Below are positions 1 to 10,766 of a stretch of 64,000 bases of DNA, piece by piece. The translations under genes were made by a program, and so were the position numbers. This DNA comes from Tritrichomonas musculus (taxonomy: Eukaryota > Parabasalia > Tritrichomonadida > Tritrichomonadidae): NCBI GenBank assembly GCA_039105265.1, contig JAPFFF010000005.1, positions 1,798,001-1,862,000 of the forward strand. The letters are read 5' to 3'. Every line of letters begins with the position of its first letter. The stretch's first letter is position 1. The notes under the pieces were generated by a model. It was not told where the DNA came from and did no database searches. It worked only from the letters and a program-made list of their open reading frames with translations.

Positions 1-372
1 GGAATCATTACACCAAATATCATGAAAGAGCTTGTCAATCAATATAACAATGTACCTCATGCAACGTTATCCAAATATGTTGGCTTTGATGTTACACCAC
101 AAATGGTCCAAGATGATGAAGAAATAGAGAACTATATCATTAGACAAATCATGAAAGAGAATGAAAAGGTTACAAGTAGAGCTGGATTTAAACTAGAGAA
201 TGGCACACCAGTGAAGCTTTATAATGAAAAGGATTCAATGGCTAAAAGAAGATCTATCATTCAACCAGGAAAGTATCACATTGTTGACTACCATGGAGGA
301 TATTATGAAGTCGAAGATGAGAACAAAAATAGACAATTCATTTCAAGATTTAAGCTTGCAATTGACATTTAA
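1..372 (+). CDS. Polinton integrase, C-terminal part (cut by window edge)
   Basis: The frame is open from base 1, so the gene continues to the left of the window. The visible end reads like the last part of a retroviral/Polinton integrase: the tail of the catalytic core with the typical QYNNVPHATL segment, then a basic linker and a small beta-rich C-terminal domain (about residues 55-120) of the SH3/chromo-like kind found after the core. The role is strand transfer of the element's ends into host DNA in the nucleus. It ends head-to-head with the polymerase gene, the two stop codons overlapping by four bases. No catalytic D,D-35-E residues are visible because they lie outside the window, so the call rests on the C-terminal signature and on the neighbour. 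Confidence 0.75.
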   Translation, partial: GIITPNIMKELVNQYNNVPHATLSKYVGFDVTPQMVQDDEEIENYIIRQIMKENEKVTSRAGFKLENGTPVKLYNEKDSMAKRRSIIQPGKYHIVDYHGGYYEVEDENKNRQFISRFKLAIDI

Positions 373-3300
373 TGTAATACTTTCTTGTAATACTCTGGAT
401 TATACATTCTGATGATCTTATACAATACACCAATATTTGAATGTTTTGCATCTTTCTTGACTGTTTCGAAATTCATTGAAGCTTTGCATGTCAAATTACA
501 TTTGAACTCAACATTATAAAATGCTTTATCTCTATTATCTGGAGATAGACACTTAATTGCTCCAAACAATGGTAACAAAGTAAGTCTATCATCTATTTTT
601 GAAGCATAATTGTGAACTTCCATACCAACTAATCCATTAATCAACTTCATCTCTTCATCATTATCAAGATATGTTAAAGGTTCTTCATCATCATCATCAT
701 CATATTCTTTACTATTTTTACCTGAAAGATCCAACTCAACACCTAAAGATTTGATTACATCAGTTGCCGTTCTCTTGATAACTGAATCCCAATTACCTTG
801 ATAGAATTCATATCTTCCATTCTCATTTTCAGAATCAGGAAGCATTAGGCCATGATATGAATTGCAATCAACAGAAGCAAAATAATCTATATCAAACTCA
901 TCACATTCAAAACACTTGACATATGCATTCTTATATAAACCTGGAATATTATGATTTGCATAAATATGAAGACTACCACTTCCAGTCTCAATAATGATAT
1001 CATCTTCAGAGAGTTTACTAATTATTGATTGCTTGATTTCAAATCTTTTCTTTTGAGGCAACTTCTTATTAATATCAATGTCAATCACTGCAAATCCAGG
1101 AGTTTCATTTACACTCAAAACCATTCCAGTCTGATTTCTACATTTAAGATCACCAATATGTTTACCATCACAGGATCCATGTTTGGACTTATTGAATGTA
1201 ATCTTGAAGTTCTCATCAAATCTAGTTCTCAATGGTAAATCCCAATGACTTTCATCAAAATCATTTATATAAGTTGGGATATCATTTGAATCTCTATTTG
1301 CAGAGACCTCACTTTCATTTTCAGGAATACTCTTTCCAAGTTCAAGTAATTCAGCATCTAAATCTTTATTGTTCAATACATTTTTGAATTCATTTTCACA
1401 TTCTTTTGCATACTCTTCACATGATTTGATAATAACATCATTAGCAGTCAAACCTTTAATGAATGGAACGCAAGTTTGATCTTCCAATACTATCATTTTG
1501 TTATGAAATCCAGCCAACGCATTCTTCTTAATAGTTACCTTAGACATTTGTATTGAAATCTTTCCATCAGAATTATGTTTACGATTCATTTGGAGATTAA
1601 TATTCTTACCCTTAAAGACTTTGTTATCATTGATTACACTAAGATAACTTGATGGATGGATTTTACAATTTTGCTTCAATGATACACCTTTGACTTTCAA
1701 TGATTTAGTTTCCATGGAACCATCTTCTTTATTATTCCAAATTGTATAACATTTAGGACATAATGCAACTTGATTATCTCCATATTTTTCAACAGCTGCA
1801 CCCAATATTTTCTTCTCATCAGCAACGGTTCCAATAGATGGATTTGGCATGAATTGATAAACATATTTATCATAGAATTCTTTATCTTTAACGATTGCAT
1901 CGAAGACTTGCTCACCATGTCTATTCATATCTCCAGCAATTGCAAAGTAAACACTATCTGTATCACATGATGTGAAATGCATTCTTTCAACATCTAAACA
2001 TTTGAAAAGGAAGTCATAAATGAAAACCAAATACCAATACTTTGCATTATCAAGAGTGAAGAATGACTCTTGAACACATGTCTTGCATCGGAAATTCTTG
2101 GGTTTACGTTGAATTATATATGAATCATTTGCAATTGGATATCCGTTTACATAAGTCTCACTTGCAATGTCAATGAAGGCTCTATCACGATCTACAATCT
2201 TGACTTTATCATAATGTTCTGTATTGAGACCATCATATCCATAAGATCCATTCATACTAATTTTATAGAACTTCTCATTTCCAGGTTTCTCTCCACTTAA
2301 TATCTTCTGACGCTCTCCCATAAACTCATTAACGAATGCATTGAAACCTCTATGGCAATCATATATTGTAACATTCTGGATATCAACAATTTCCAAACCA
2401 TGGTCAATGAGAAACCACAAATAATAGCAACCAAATGTCTTGAATTCACCTCTTGTATCAAGAGTCATCGTTAGCTTGGTATCAGATTTGTCAACAGTAT
2501 GGATCTTATTGTCTTTACCATATTTGTACATGTATGATCCAATTATATCTTCATCATTTTTGATCTCAAAATTGCGAAATACAGGTGGGAAATTAATGAA
2601 TGTATTAACAAGTTCTTTGGGACATTCTAACTTAACAGTTGCATGAAAGATGAATTTGGGATTCTTATCAAACCTATGTTTGGAATTGATTATACTCATA
2701 CAAGTATGATATACATTTGATTTCTGTTTACCATTCTCATCATAGCAATCATATGAATTTAACATTGAACCTGGCATGTACATGATACCTCCATGATATT
2801 TGTTGAATGAATGCCAATTACCAGAACATGCTGAAGGATACAATGAATTGAAATCAACTCCAACTACATGTGAAACAACATTATCAGTATATCTGACAAC
2901 AACTTTATTAGCTTCTTCATCAAAATATAAACGTGTAATGCAAGTCTCACCTCTAAGATTGACTCGATGCATAACATTTGAAAGACCACCAGTTATACCA
3001 GCACGTAAACGATAATATTCAGCTTCATTGGTAATAGTCATTGGCAAATGATTCACTTTACAGAACTTCTTGAGCTGGATTCTTAAACGAGTAACCTTGT
3101 CATCATCATCTGCACGAAGGCTATTACATACTTCACAAGCAAGTTTGCAATTGGATAATTCATGACCTATTTCATTATTGATTCGATCTAATGTTGGCTT
3201 ATTAGTCCATGAGAAGTGTTCGCCACAAAGATGGCATTTACCTAATTCTTGATCTTCATATATCTTCATGAATGCATCGAAATCAGCTTCAGAAACACAT

Positions 3301-6245
3301 TTAGAAAGGTCTCTTATTCCCTTTGGGAAATTTGCTTTGCAAAAAGGTTTGGGCTGCTTACTTTTCTCTTGCTTCAAATTCCATTTCTCATCTTGACTGT
3401 AATATGAATTGACCTTATATGTCCACCATTCTTTGGTTGGCTTGAATGTATTCTTTGAATTCAAAACACCATAATCACAATCAATATCAAAGTTCTTATA
3501 AGCCATTGCATACTTGATTTCAGAAGCATTACGTGATAAAGAAAGATTAGAGAGCATGTCGACACCATATTTAGCATTCATTTCAATGAGGTTATCAATA
3601 GGTTTAATCATCATCTCAACATCATTATCATTATAAGCTAACAGATATTCCCATCTGTCAATGAATCTTTTGGAATCTTCAAGATATTCTTCATATTCTT
3701 TATTTGATAATGCATTCTTTTGATTGAGATAGCTATGGAAATCTTTATGTTTGAATGGCTCTGACATACTTAGGACATCATCAAAGTTCTCACTATTTAC
3801 AGCTTCATATGGGAATGTACCTTTAACAGAATTCTCTGCACCACCAAAGTCAACACCAAATTGTTTAAGAGTACCTCCACTGATGAATGCTTGAGCATCA
3901 ATGAAACGTAATCCAATCATACCTTTATCAGTTGATGTTTTGAGAATGAATTGCTTCAAAGATGATGTAGTACCAATTAAAGAACTGTTATCAACCTTCC
4001 ATTGCATACTATGATGAGTATAATTGAAATATTCTTTAAAGAGATTGCTATCAAATTTTGCAGAATTAAATCCCAAAACTGGTACATCAAGGAGACCTTT
4101 ATCAAGCTTTTTAATGACTTCGACATCAGAGATTTTGAGCATATCTTTCATTAATTGAACCTTATCATCAACCATTTCATAAGCTCTCTCGAACATAAAT
4201 GTAAGCCATTCTGGAATGAAATCTTTGGATCTAGCATCGAAATGTCTCGTTAACAAACCTTTTGAAGACTTGATGCAACAGCTCACTGACAATGGAATTA
4301 AACGACTATTGATTACAGTTGATTTACCAGATTTTTCATCAACAGATTGCTCCATGGTTTCAAAATCATATGTCATGTAATATCTCTGAGGTTGCCATTT
4401 AAGATCATGTGCTACACAATATTCGTAAACTGGATGATTCAAAATATGTGGACAATATGGCATACTAACTCTTTCAGGAATGTAATTCTTATGAAACTTT
4501 CCATCACAATGTGCTTTATGGATTTCCATACGTCTCTTACCATGACCATTATCATTACGGACAACATATGATTTGCATTTCGGGCAGACAAGAAGCTTTG
4601 TCAACTTCTCAGCATCAGAGATATACATAATATGGATGACATTCTCTTGACTGAAAAGTAAAGCACTGAATGTATTCTCAAATTTTTCATCATACCATTG
4701 CTGATCAATGTCATAATGTGTACCATCATAAGTATATATGTTAACATTAATTTCATGCTTCTTAGCAGACTCTTTCATTTCATCTAACGTCATTCCCTTG
4801 AATGATTTAAGTAATTCTTGGGCGGCTTTGGTAGGTCTAGTAGTATATTCAGCACCATAATCTTTACAAAAGAGTTTACGAGCAGCACTAGTACGTTTAG
4901 TTAAATCATATTTCTTAGTTTCTGATAACTTTGGTTCCAAACATATTGCTAAGAATCTATACCAACATAATCCATCATCTTCATTGTCTGTGATTATAAA
5001 TTGAGATTTCATGAAAGCAAGTGGAAGGTTCTTAATCTTACCAGAAACCTTAACTAATCTTGAAACAGTAAATGCAACATTTGAGACATAAATGAGTTTG
5101 ACATTGGAAGATGTGGTTGAATGATTATGAAGATTTGTTTCAATATAGTACTTGACTCTATCTAAATCTGTTGAAAATTGGATTACAATTGGAATGGTAT
5201 CATCAAGTTTGACTTTGGTAGCAATGATTTCACGTGCTTCATAATTGAACTTTGGATCTGATTCTTGAATATAAATCTTCTCAGGAACCTCAAATACACC
5301 ACCCATCTCAAATGTTAACTTGAATGGTTTACGTTCACGCTTATATACAACATTATCAAGATATTCGAAAATGTCTTCAAGCTTATGAATCTTGTTAAGG
5401 TAATACACTACAATTGGATCTTTATTTTGATTCTTCTCAACAACTTCCGAGTCTTTTGGATACTTACGTCTAGCTTCTTCCAAACGTGCTAATGCTTTCT
5501 GTTCATCATATGGCTCGTTAACTTTAAGATTCTCTTCATCAATGCTCTTGAATTCATGACCATACTTATCAAAATATTCTAACAATTCTTGGTTTTGGTT
5601 CTCAAACATTTTCTGTGAATATGGCTTAAGTTCAAGCATTTCTTTTGGCGCTAACGGTCTAAGTAGAACTGTTTGCTTACGTAAATCATCAAGCATTCTC
5701 TTATAATTAGATTTGGATACATGGATTTGAGTATTTTCTTTTTCAATTTTCTCGTTAAAACGTTTACGAAGAATATCCCTAACCTTATCATTAACCTTAT
5801 CTTTAACGTTGAAATGCTTACGTTTAATGTAATTGAGATATGCTGAATCGTTGCTTTCAATATATCTTTTTGGTGCTTTTGGATGCTTTGGAGCATGTGG
5901 GATTCCCAAATATTTGATTTCTGGTTGGAATGGAAGATTCATTAATTCTTCAATAGCTTCAGCTTCGATAGCTTCATCTTCTTTCTTAGCATTATATCCC
6001 TTTGCAAACCAATATACACTACCATAAGTAGCATCACCATCATAACCCATTTCATCAAGTTTGGGTATAATAAAGTCAAGGATTCTATCAATTACATTAT
6101 CTTCAAATTCAGAATTATATGGAAATTCATCAATAATTGCTTCAAGTGTTTCTTCAGAAATGCCAAGCATTAATGCTAAATTCCATACATCATCAACTGG
6201 TCGCTCATCTATTTCTTGGCGGTTATCGATCGTTGGTTGGCTCAT
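369..6245 (-). CDS. Polinton protein-primed DNA polymerase B with HNH-like insert and C-terminal primase-like domain
   Basis: A 1958-residue protein that would replicate the element. Order of parts: N-terminal extension with a DGLCWYRFLA segment (OTU-protease-like or the family's usual D-x-C box) near residue 425 and a Cys/His cluster near 565-600. Next come 3'-5' exonuclease motifs: YDFET near 625, FNSAKFDSN near 725 and YNDNDVEM near 872. A CxxC...CxxCN block at about 1002-1038 resembles an HNH/endonuclease VII zinc site. Polymerase motifs follow: DFNSLYPSA near 1131, NGSYGY near 1330 and DTDSVYF near 1428. The last 260 residues add a DIDIN box (about 1720), TGSGSLHIYAN (about 1755) and FDIDYF (about 1785), the three-motif pattern of archaeo-eukaryotic primases, then an acidic linker and a PriCT-like tail. 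The ATG is clear and the frame is open throughout, so it looks whole. Confidence 0.85.
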   Translation of the reverse strand: MSQPTIDNRQEIDERPVDDVWNLALMLGISEETLEAIIDEFPYNSEFEDNVIDRILDFIIPKLDEMGYDGDATYGSVYWFAKGYNAKKEDEAIEAEAIEELMNLPFQPEIKYLGIPHAPKHPKAPKRYIESNDSAYLNYIKRKHFNVKDKVNDKVRDILRKRFNEKIEKENTQIHVSKSNYKRMLDDLRKQTVLLRPLAPKEMLELKPYSQKMFENQNQELLEYFDKYGHEFKSIDEENLKVNEPYDEQKALARLEEARRKYPKDSEVVEKNQNKDPIVVYYLNKIHKLEDIFEYLDNVVYKRERKPFKLTFEMGGVFEVPEKIYIQESDPKFNYEAREIIATKVKLDDTIPIVIQFSTDLDRVKYYIETNLHNHSTTSSNVKLIYVSNVAFTVSRLVKVSGKIKNLPLAFMKSQFIITDNEDDGLCWYRFLAICLEPKLSETKKYDLTKRTSAARKLFCKDYGAEYTTRPTKAAQELLKSFKGMTLDEMKESAKKHEINVNIYTYDGTHYDIDQQWYDEKFENTFSALLFSQENVIHIMYISDAEKLTKLLVCPKCKSYVVRNDNGHGKRRMEIHKAHCDGKFHKNYIPERVSMPYCPHILNHPVYEYCVAHDLKWQPQRYYMTYDFETMEQSVDEKSGKSTVINSRLIPLSVSCCIKSSKGLLTRHFDARSKDFIPEWLTFMFERAYEMVDDKVQLMKDMLKISDVEVIKKLDKGLLDVPVLGFNSAKFDSNLFKEYFNYTHHSMQWKVDNSSLIGTTSSLKQFILKTSTDKGMIGLRFIDAQAFISGGTLKQFGVDFGGAENSVKGTFPYEAVNSENFDDVLSMSEPFKHKDFHSYLNQKNALSNKEYEEYLEDSKRFIDRWEYLLAYNDNDVEMMIKPIDNLIEMNAKYGVDMLSNLSLSRNASEIKYAMAYKNFDIDCDYGVLNSKNTFKPTKEWWTYKVNSYYSQDEKWNLKQEKSKQPKPFCKANFPKGIRDLSKCVSEADFDAFMKIYEDQELGKCHLCGEHFSWTNKPTLDRINNEIGHELSNCKLACEVCNSLRADDDDKVTRLRIQLKKFCKVNHLPMTITNEAEYYRLRAGITGGLSNVMHRVNLRGETCITRLYFDEEANKVVVRYTDNVVSHVVGVDFNSLYPSACSGNWHSFNKYHGGIMYMPGSMLNSYDCYDENGKQKSNVYHTCMSIINSKHRFDKNPKFIFHATVKLECPKELVNTFINFPPVFRNFEIKNDEDIIGSYMYKYGKDNKIHTVDKSDTKLTMTLDTRGEFKTFGCYYLWFLIDHGLEIVDIQNVTIYDCHRGFNAFVNEFMGERQKILSGEKPGNEKFYKISMNGSYGYDGLNTEHYDKVKIVDRDRAFIDIASETYVNGYPIANDSYIIQRKPKNFRCKTCVQESFFTLDNAKYWYLVFIYDFLFKCLDVERMHFTSCDTDSVYFAIAGDMNRHGEQVFDAIVKDKEFYDKYVYQFMPNPSIGTVADEKKILGAAVEKYGDNQVALCPKCYTIWNNKEDGSMETKSLKVKGVSLKQNCKIHPSSYLSVINDNKVFKGKNINLQMNRKHNSDGKISIQMSKVTIKKNALAGFHNKMIVLEDQTCVPFIKGLTANDVIIKSCEEYAKECENEFKNVLNNKDLDAELLELGKSIPENESEVSANRDSNDIPTYINDFDESHWDLPLRTRFDENFKITFNKSKHGSCDGKHIGDLKCRNQTGMVLSVNETPGFAVIDIDINKKLPQKKRFEIKQSIISKLSEDDIIIETGSGSLHIYANHNIPGLYKNAYVKCFECDEFDIDYFASVDCNSYHGLMLPDSENENGRYEFYQGNWDSVIKRTATDVIKSLGVELDLSGKNSKEYDDDDDEEPLTYLDNDEEMKLINGLVGMEVHNYASKIDDRLTLLPLFGAIKCLSPDNRDKAFYNVEFKCNLTCKASMNFETVKKDAKHSNIGVLYKIIRMYNPEYYKKVLH

Positions 6246-6766
6246 CTTTTCTTTACCTCCGCATTAAAAAAATTATCCCTTACAAAAAGATTGATATCTT
6301 GGGGTACACCATTTTTCATGAAAAACATCTCTTTTGCATTCTCTCGAGTCGTCAAAATGGGCCTGAATTTGGTCATTATTTTTGCCTACAAACCCCTTCA
6401 AAACATCCATTTTTGGGCACTTTTTCTTAAAATACACTGTTCCCAAGTTTGGGCTCCAAGTATTGAAACATAACTCTGAAAATGAATGCTAGAAGACAGG
6501 TCTACCCTCGTATTGAAAATCGGACCCGAAAATCAAGGCCAAAGTATCTGGGGGAATAATTCGTCATCCCATAACTACTAGGGTCAATATTGACCTTAAC
6601 CGTTGGTGGCAAAAAATATCTCCCTTTTTTTTTATGTCATTTTTATATTTGCGATAAATATTTAAACAAAAAAATGTCAAAGTTTTAAGCTTTGACATTT
6701 TTTTTTTCTCACAATTCCACAAAATTTTATATTCAATTTATCATCAAATAAAAGTTTCATTAAAAA

Positions 6767-7600
6767 ATGAATGTATTTCCAGAAATACCTCTTTCTAATT
6801 ACAAATTTATCAAAAAAAATGGAAAAGGAGGTTTTGGTAAGGTTTATATAATTGAGCATTCAGAAGAATCCAAGAAATAGGCAGCGAAAGAATCAAATGA
6901 AATTATGAACGATGAGAGTCCAGCAGCTACCTTTTTCAAAGAAATAAACGCATATTCAAAAATTTACAATCCAACCATCCTGACACTTTTTTGGCTACAG
7001 TTCTGCAAATTTATAATGGCAATCCATTTCCAATAATGACAACTGATTACATACCAAAAGGATCTCTTGGAGATATGCTCAAAAAGGAGCGACATGGTCT
7101 TGCCGATCACGATTTTACATTGACAAAAAAATACATAATTCTATTGGGAATTGCAATTGCCATGAAATATCTTCATTACAAAAATATTGTTCATCGTGAT
7201 TTGCTCGATGAACATTTGCATCCAAAAATTAGTGATTTTGGATGCTCATGCATTTCAAAAGATGATATATTTGATTTGTTATTGAATTCCGAAGAAGGAA
7301 CACAAGCACATATGGTACCAGAAATTTTTTCTAGTGAAAATTCCACGTATAAAATCGATATTATATGAATTAATAACATAAACGAAAGTGTTTAATATTA
7401 ATCTCAAAAAAAAGGAGCAAAATATTGTAAAATATCTCCAGATGATGGATGCGTAAAATCAATGTACAATTATGCAGTTAAACTTGAAAAAGGCATAGGC
7501 ATGCAATATGATAAAACATTATCATTGAAATATTTCAAAATGGGAGCTGAAAAGAATTTTCTTCCTGTAATGTATATGTATGGATCAATGTTACTGAATC
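6767..7600 (+). pseudogene. TKL-type protein kinase with Sel1 repeats, broken
   Basis: Starts with an ATG and a glycine loop (GKGGFGKVY), followed by recognisable kinase pieces in shifting frames: an AAKES segment at the ATP-lysine position, IVHRDLLDEH at the catalytic loop, KISDFGCSC at the DFG position, and EEGTQAHMVPEIFSS at the activation-loop/APE position. After the kinase part comes a Sel1-type repeat (AVKLEKGIGMQYDKTLSLKY, then FKMGAEKNF). The copy is dead: an in-frame TAG follows about 37 codons in (6878-6880), a frame change occurs near 6,985, a TGA lies at 7366-7368, and the region that would hold the C-lobe is largely missing. Kinase-Sel1 fusions form a large family in trichomonads, so this is best read as a decayed paralogue directly next to the Polinton end. 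Confidence 0.8.
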
Positions 7601-7668
7601 AATATTTCATATTTTTAATCACCCAAATTTCCATTCAATCAAGTGTTTCAACTATATGTAAAGATGTA

Positions 7669-7701
<33 letters not shown>

Positions 7702-8100
7702 CTTTCGAATTTGGCAGTAATTAGGAAAAATGCATTTTAATATTTAGATATCACATAAATTTATCTTTCATCAAGTATTTCAACCATTTGTAAAGGTGCA
7801 TTTAAAGATTGCAGTCAGCTTTCGGAAGTTGAAATCCCAACAAACTGAATGTGCAAATATCACAAAAATTTATATTCCATCAAATTAAATAGAATCGAAA
7901 GAAGGATGGAGTTATAATGCAAAAAAAAAAATTTCAATTATACCAAAAGTTAGGTGAGAGTTGCAATCAAAAAAATCAAAATTTGAAATAAATTTATTCA
8001 AAAATTTAGGTGAAAAGTGCATTGCTAAAAAATTACACTTTTCACCTAACTTTATTGAATTAAAATTGAATGGTGATGTGAAATTGAATTGGTGATCTTT

Positions 8101-8131
<31 letters not shown>

Positions 8132-8526
8132 GAGTAATATAATAATAAAATAATAATAATAAATAATACATTCATTATAGAAATTGATATATTAATATTT
8201 AGTAATTTTGATGGAAAAAGAATTGACAATGACTGGTAATGTAAAAAGCTTTCCCTGATTTTTTTTTTTTTTTTTTTTTTTTTTGAATGGATGAACAATT
8301 ACTAATGATAAGCATGTCATTTCGCAAATGACTTTGCATTTTCGCAAATGAAAAATTTTTGATTTTCGCAAATGAACTTTTTGAATGGTATTGAAATTTT
8401 ACCTTTTTTAAAAAGGGGTGGGAGAGAAGTACAACAACAAAGTATATTTCACAGATTTACTCCAAAATTTAATATATAGTTATAATATAGACAATAAATA
8501 AAATTACAGAATATAATAAAGATTGG
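7601..8526. other. Gene-free spacer with poly-T tracts and a degenerate repeat
   Basis: No coding potential. It holds two long T runs (about 8103-8131 and 8261-8284), a T/A hairpin-like run near 7671-7700, and two or three diverged copies of a short segment resembling 'CATCAAGTATTTCAACCAT' followed by 'TTGTAAAGGTGCATTT' (near 7636-7672 and 7768-7806, with a weaker one near 7860-7885). A word CGCAAATGA recurs three times between 8322 and 8375. Confidence 0.5.
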
Positions 8527-8836
8527 ACCGGCCAACACCAAAATATAATGGTTTTATTTTTTAAAATTTAAAAACTATGCATATTTCACAATATTATTAT
8601 TATTTATGAATAAAAACCATATATAAAATATTTAAATTCAATTTAAAATCTATTTTTAAATTTAAAATAATAATAAATATTGAATTTATATAGAAAAAGA
8701 GTATTTTTTTATGTGTAAATTTTGAAAGGTTTTATATATAATTTGAATTGATATTCAAAAATATAATGATTTCAGTTATTATTTGTTCAAATATTATCAG
8801 AAAACTTAAATTCATCATAGTTTGGTGTTGGCCGGT
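8527..8836. mobile_element. Small non-autonomous TIR element (MITE-like), 310 bp
   Basis: The ends are a perfect 16-bp inverted repeat: ACCGGCCAACACCAAA at 8527-8542 and TTTGGTGTTGGCCGGT at 8821-8836. Similarity continues inward for about eight more bases with two mismatches. The GC-rich ends stand out sharply in an extremely AT-rich surrounding, and the interior is non-coding A/T sequence. No clear target duplication is visible; the flanks GATTGG and GATTTT share four of six bases, so it may be an old insertion. The superfamily cannot be named from this copy alone. Confidence 0.7.
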
Positions 8837-10758
8837 GATTTTTTTATTTAATTTTGAAAAATATTCAAAAAAATATAATATTATATGTTTAAAATATCAA
8901 TACCTATAAATAAGTTTTTTGAGTTGAAATGCTTGTAATCCTTTTAATATATTATGACTTTTTAGTTACTTTGCATGATTAATAAAAACTCTATAAATTC
9001 ATAAGTACATACTTATTCATATTTTTGCTATATGCTAGGTTATTTCATAGATATTTCTATTCAAAAGCTGTGAAAAAGCTCTTTTTTTTTAAATAATTTT
9101 CACTATTAAAAAACATTTTATCTTTAGAGATTTTACTTTGAAAAGTAAATTAAATTAAAATTATAATTGTTGCTATTTATAAATATACAAATAATTTTCT
9201 CAATTAATCTTTTAATCATGAGAAAAAGTTAAAACAAAATATAAAAAAAACGTTATTTTAGCTGTAGTACATCTTTTTTGAATTAAAAATAATCAAAATG
9301 TCTAATGGCGAAGTTTATTTAAAAATTTATGGCAAATAATACATAATACCTTTTAATAAAATGATTCAACCAGTTTCTTTGTCAAATTAAATAAAGCATT
9401 TTAAGAAAATTAAAAAATAAAGGAAATTTGGCAAAAATATGAAAATATCTTAGAATATTATAAGTATAATTAGAATATTATGAATATATAATATATTAAT
9501 AAGTATATAAAAAACAAAGATACTATCATAATTGTTTAATAAGATTTATATAATTACTTATTTGCTATTTTAATGGAATTTTGAAGGCTTTAATAACCAA
9601 GCCCCTAAGAAAGTTTATGATAAATAAATATAATAAAAATTTAAATAACTATTTATATAATATAATATTGCTTAAAAATACTACAAATAATAATTAATTT
9701 TAAAGATAATTTTATTTTATTTCAATTAAAAAATACGTTTTTCTGCTCTCCGACCCTTGGTTTTTTTTTATATTTCTAATATCTTTGCTAATTGTTAAAT
9801 ATAACGAATTATCCTTATTTTTATAATATCAAAATTGGTTCAATAATTCATTATTAAGCATAAAAAATATTCATATTTTTTTATCCTATATCTTCGATAA
9901 AAACAAAAAATTACATATGCAAGCATTAAGATTTTTATATTTATAAAAATAAAAATAAAAATCCAAAAAAGTAAAATATATTTTAAAACCGATTGGACAA
10001 CCTTAAATCATCTCCCAAAAATAAGTTTCATGATTTTTTCTAAAATACTTCGATATTCCAAAAATGGTTTAAGAATTATGTGAAAAATATTTGTTGATTT
10101 CAATCAAAATTTGTGAAAATTCTATGTTTGCTGAATATGATGTTTTAATGAGACTTTGTGGAACGATCGTATTTTAAGAAGATTCATATGTAATGGGCCT
10201 GTCAAGCCAATGTTTTTAAATTTTTTGGGTTTTGAAATTTAGCAGTACAGATCTTAAGCTTACTTAAATTCAGCATCTTTACAAATGTATACGAGAAGAA
10301 CTGCCAAAATAGGAAATAAAGAAGATTTGTTCTTTTTGGATATCTATAATGGTAAAATATTTTGAAGTGGCAGATGTAAAAGACAATTATTTAATCAAAT
10401 ATTGTATTATGTTTTTAATTTGATTAGCTAATCTAAATTCATTTAGCCAAATTTATAGATCTATTAAATATATTTCGCTAAAATGATTTTGATATTTGAT
10501 ATTTGATGATATAGGAATTTTATGATATCATATCTTACAAATAATTGAAATACAGGTTCATCGCTATTTTCATCAATTAAATTATTTGTCATCTTTGAAA
10601 ATGAATTGATATTTCAATGGTAGAATTGTAATTTTTATCAAATGTTATTACTAATTTTCAAAAAGAAATTGTCATATTCTATAATAGATTTAATGAAAGT
10701 GATGTGAAACCGGCTTAATCTTATAATTTTAAATTCAATTCAATTGAATCAATTGATT
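8837..10758. other. Gene-free AT-rich spacer
   Basis: I see no open frame, RNA gene or clear repeat structure in this stretch. It is mostly A/T with scattered short GC words. Confidence 0.5.
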
Positions 10759-10766
10759 ATTTAATT

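Larger units (their letters stand above)
1..6615. mobile_element. Polinton/Maverick element, right part (left part outside window)
   Basis: The block holds the C-terminal end of a retroviral-type integrase followed, convergently, by a very long family-B DNA polymerase gene. That pair is the hallmark of Polintons, which are common in trichomonads. The polymerase gene is transcribed inward from the right end. Between its start and about 6,615 lies a stretch with visibly more G and C than the host spacers, containing a 14-bp palindrome GGTCAATATTGACC at 6582-6595. This is probably the terminal inverted repeat, but the left terminus is not in the window, so the repeat cannot be confirmed and the right boundary is uncertain by some tens of bases. 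The visible genes look whole apart from the window cut, which suggests a fairly recent copy. Confidence 0.85.
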
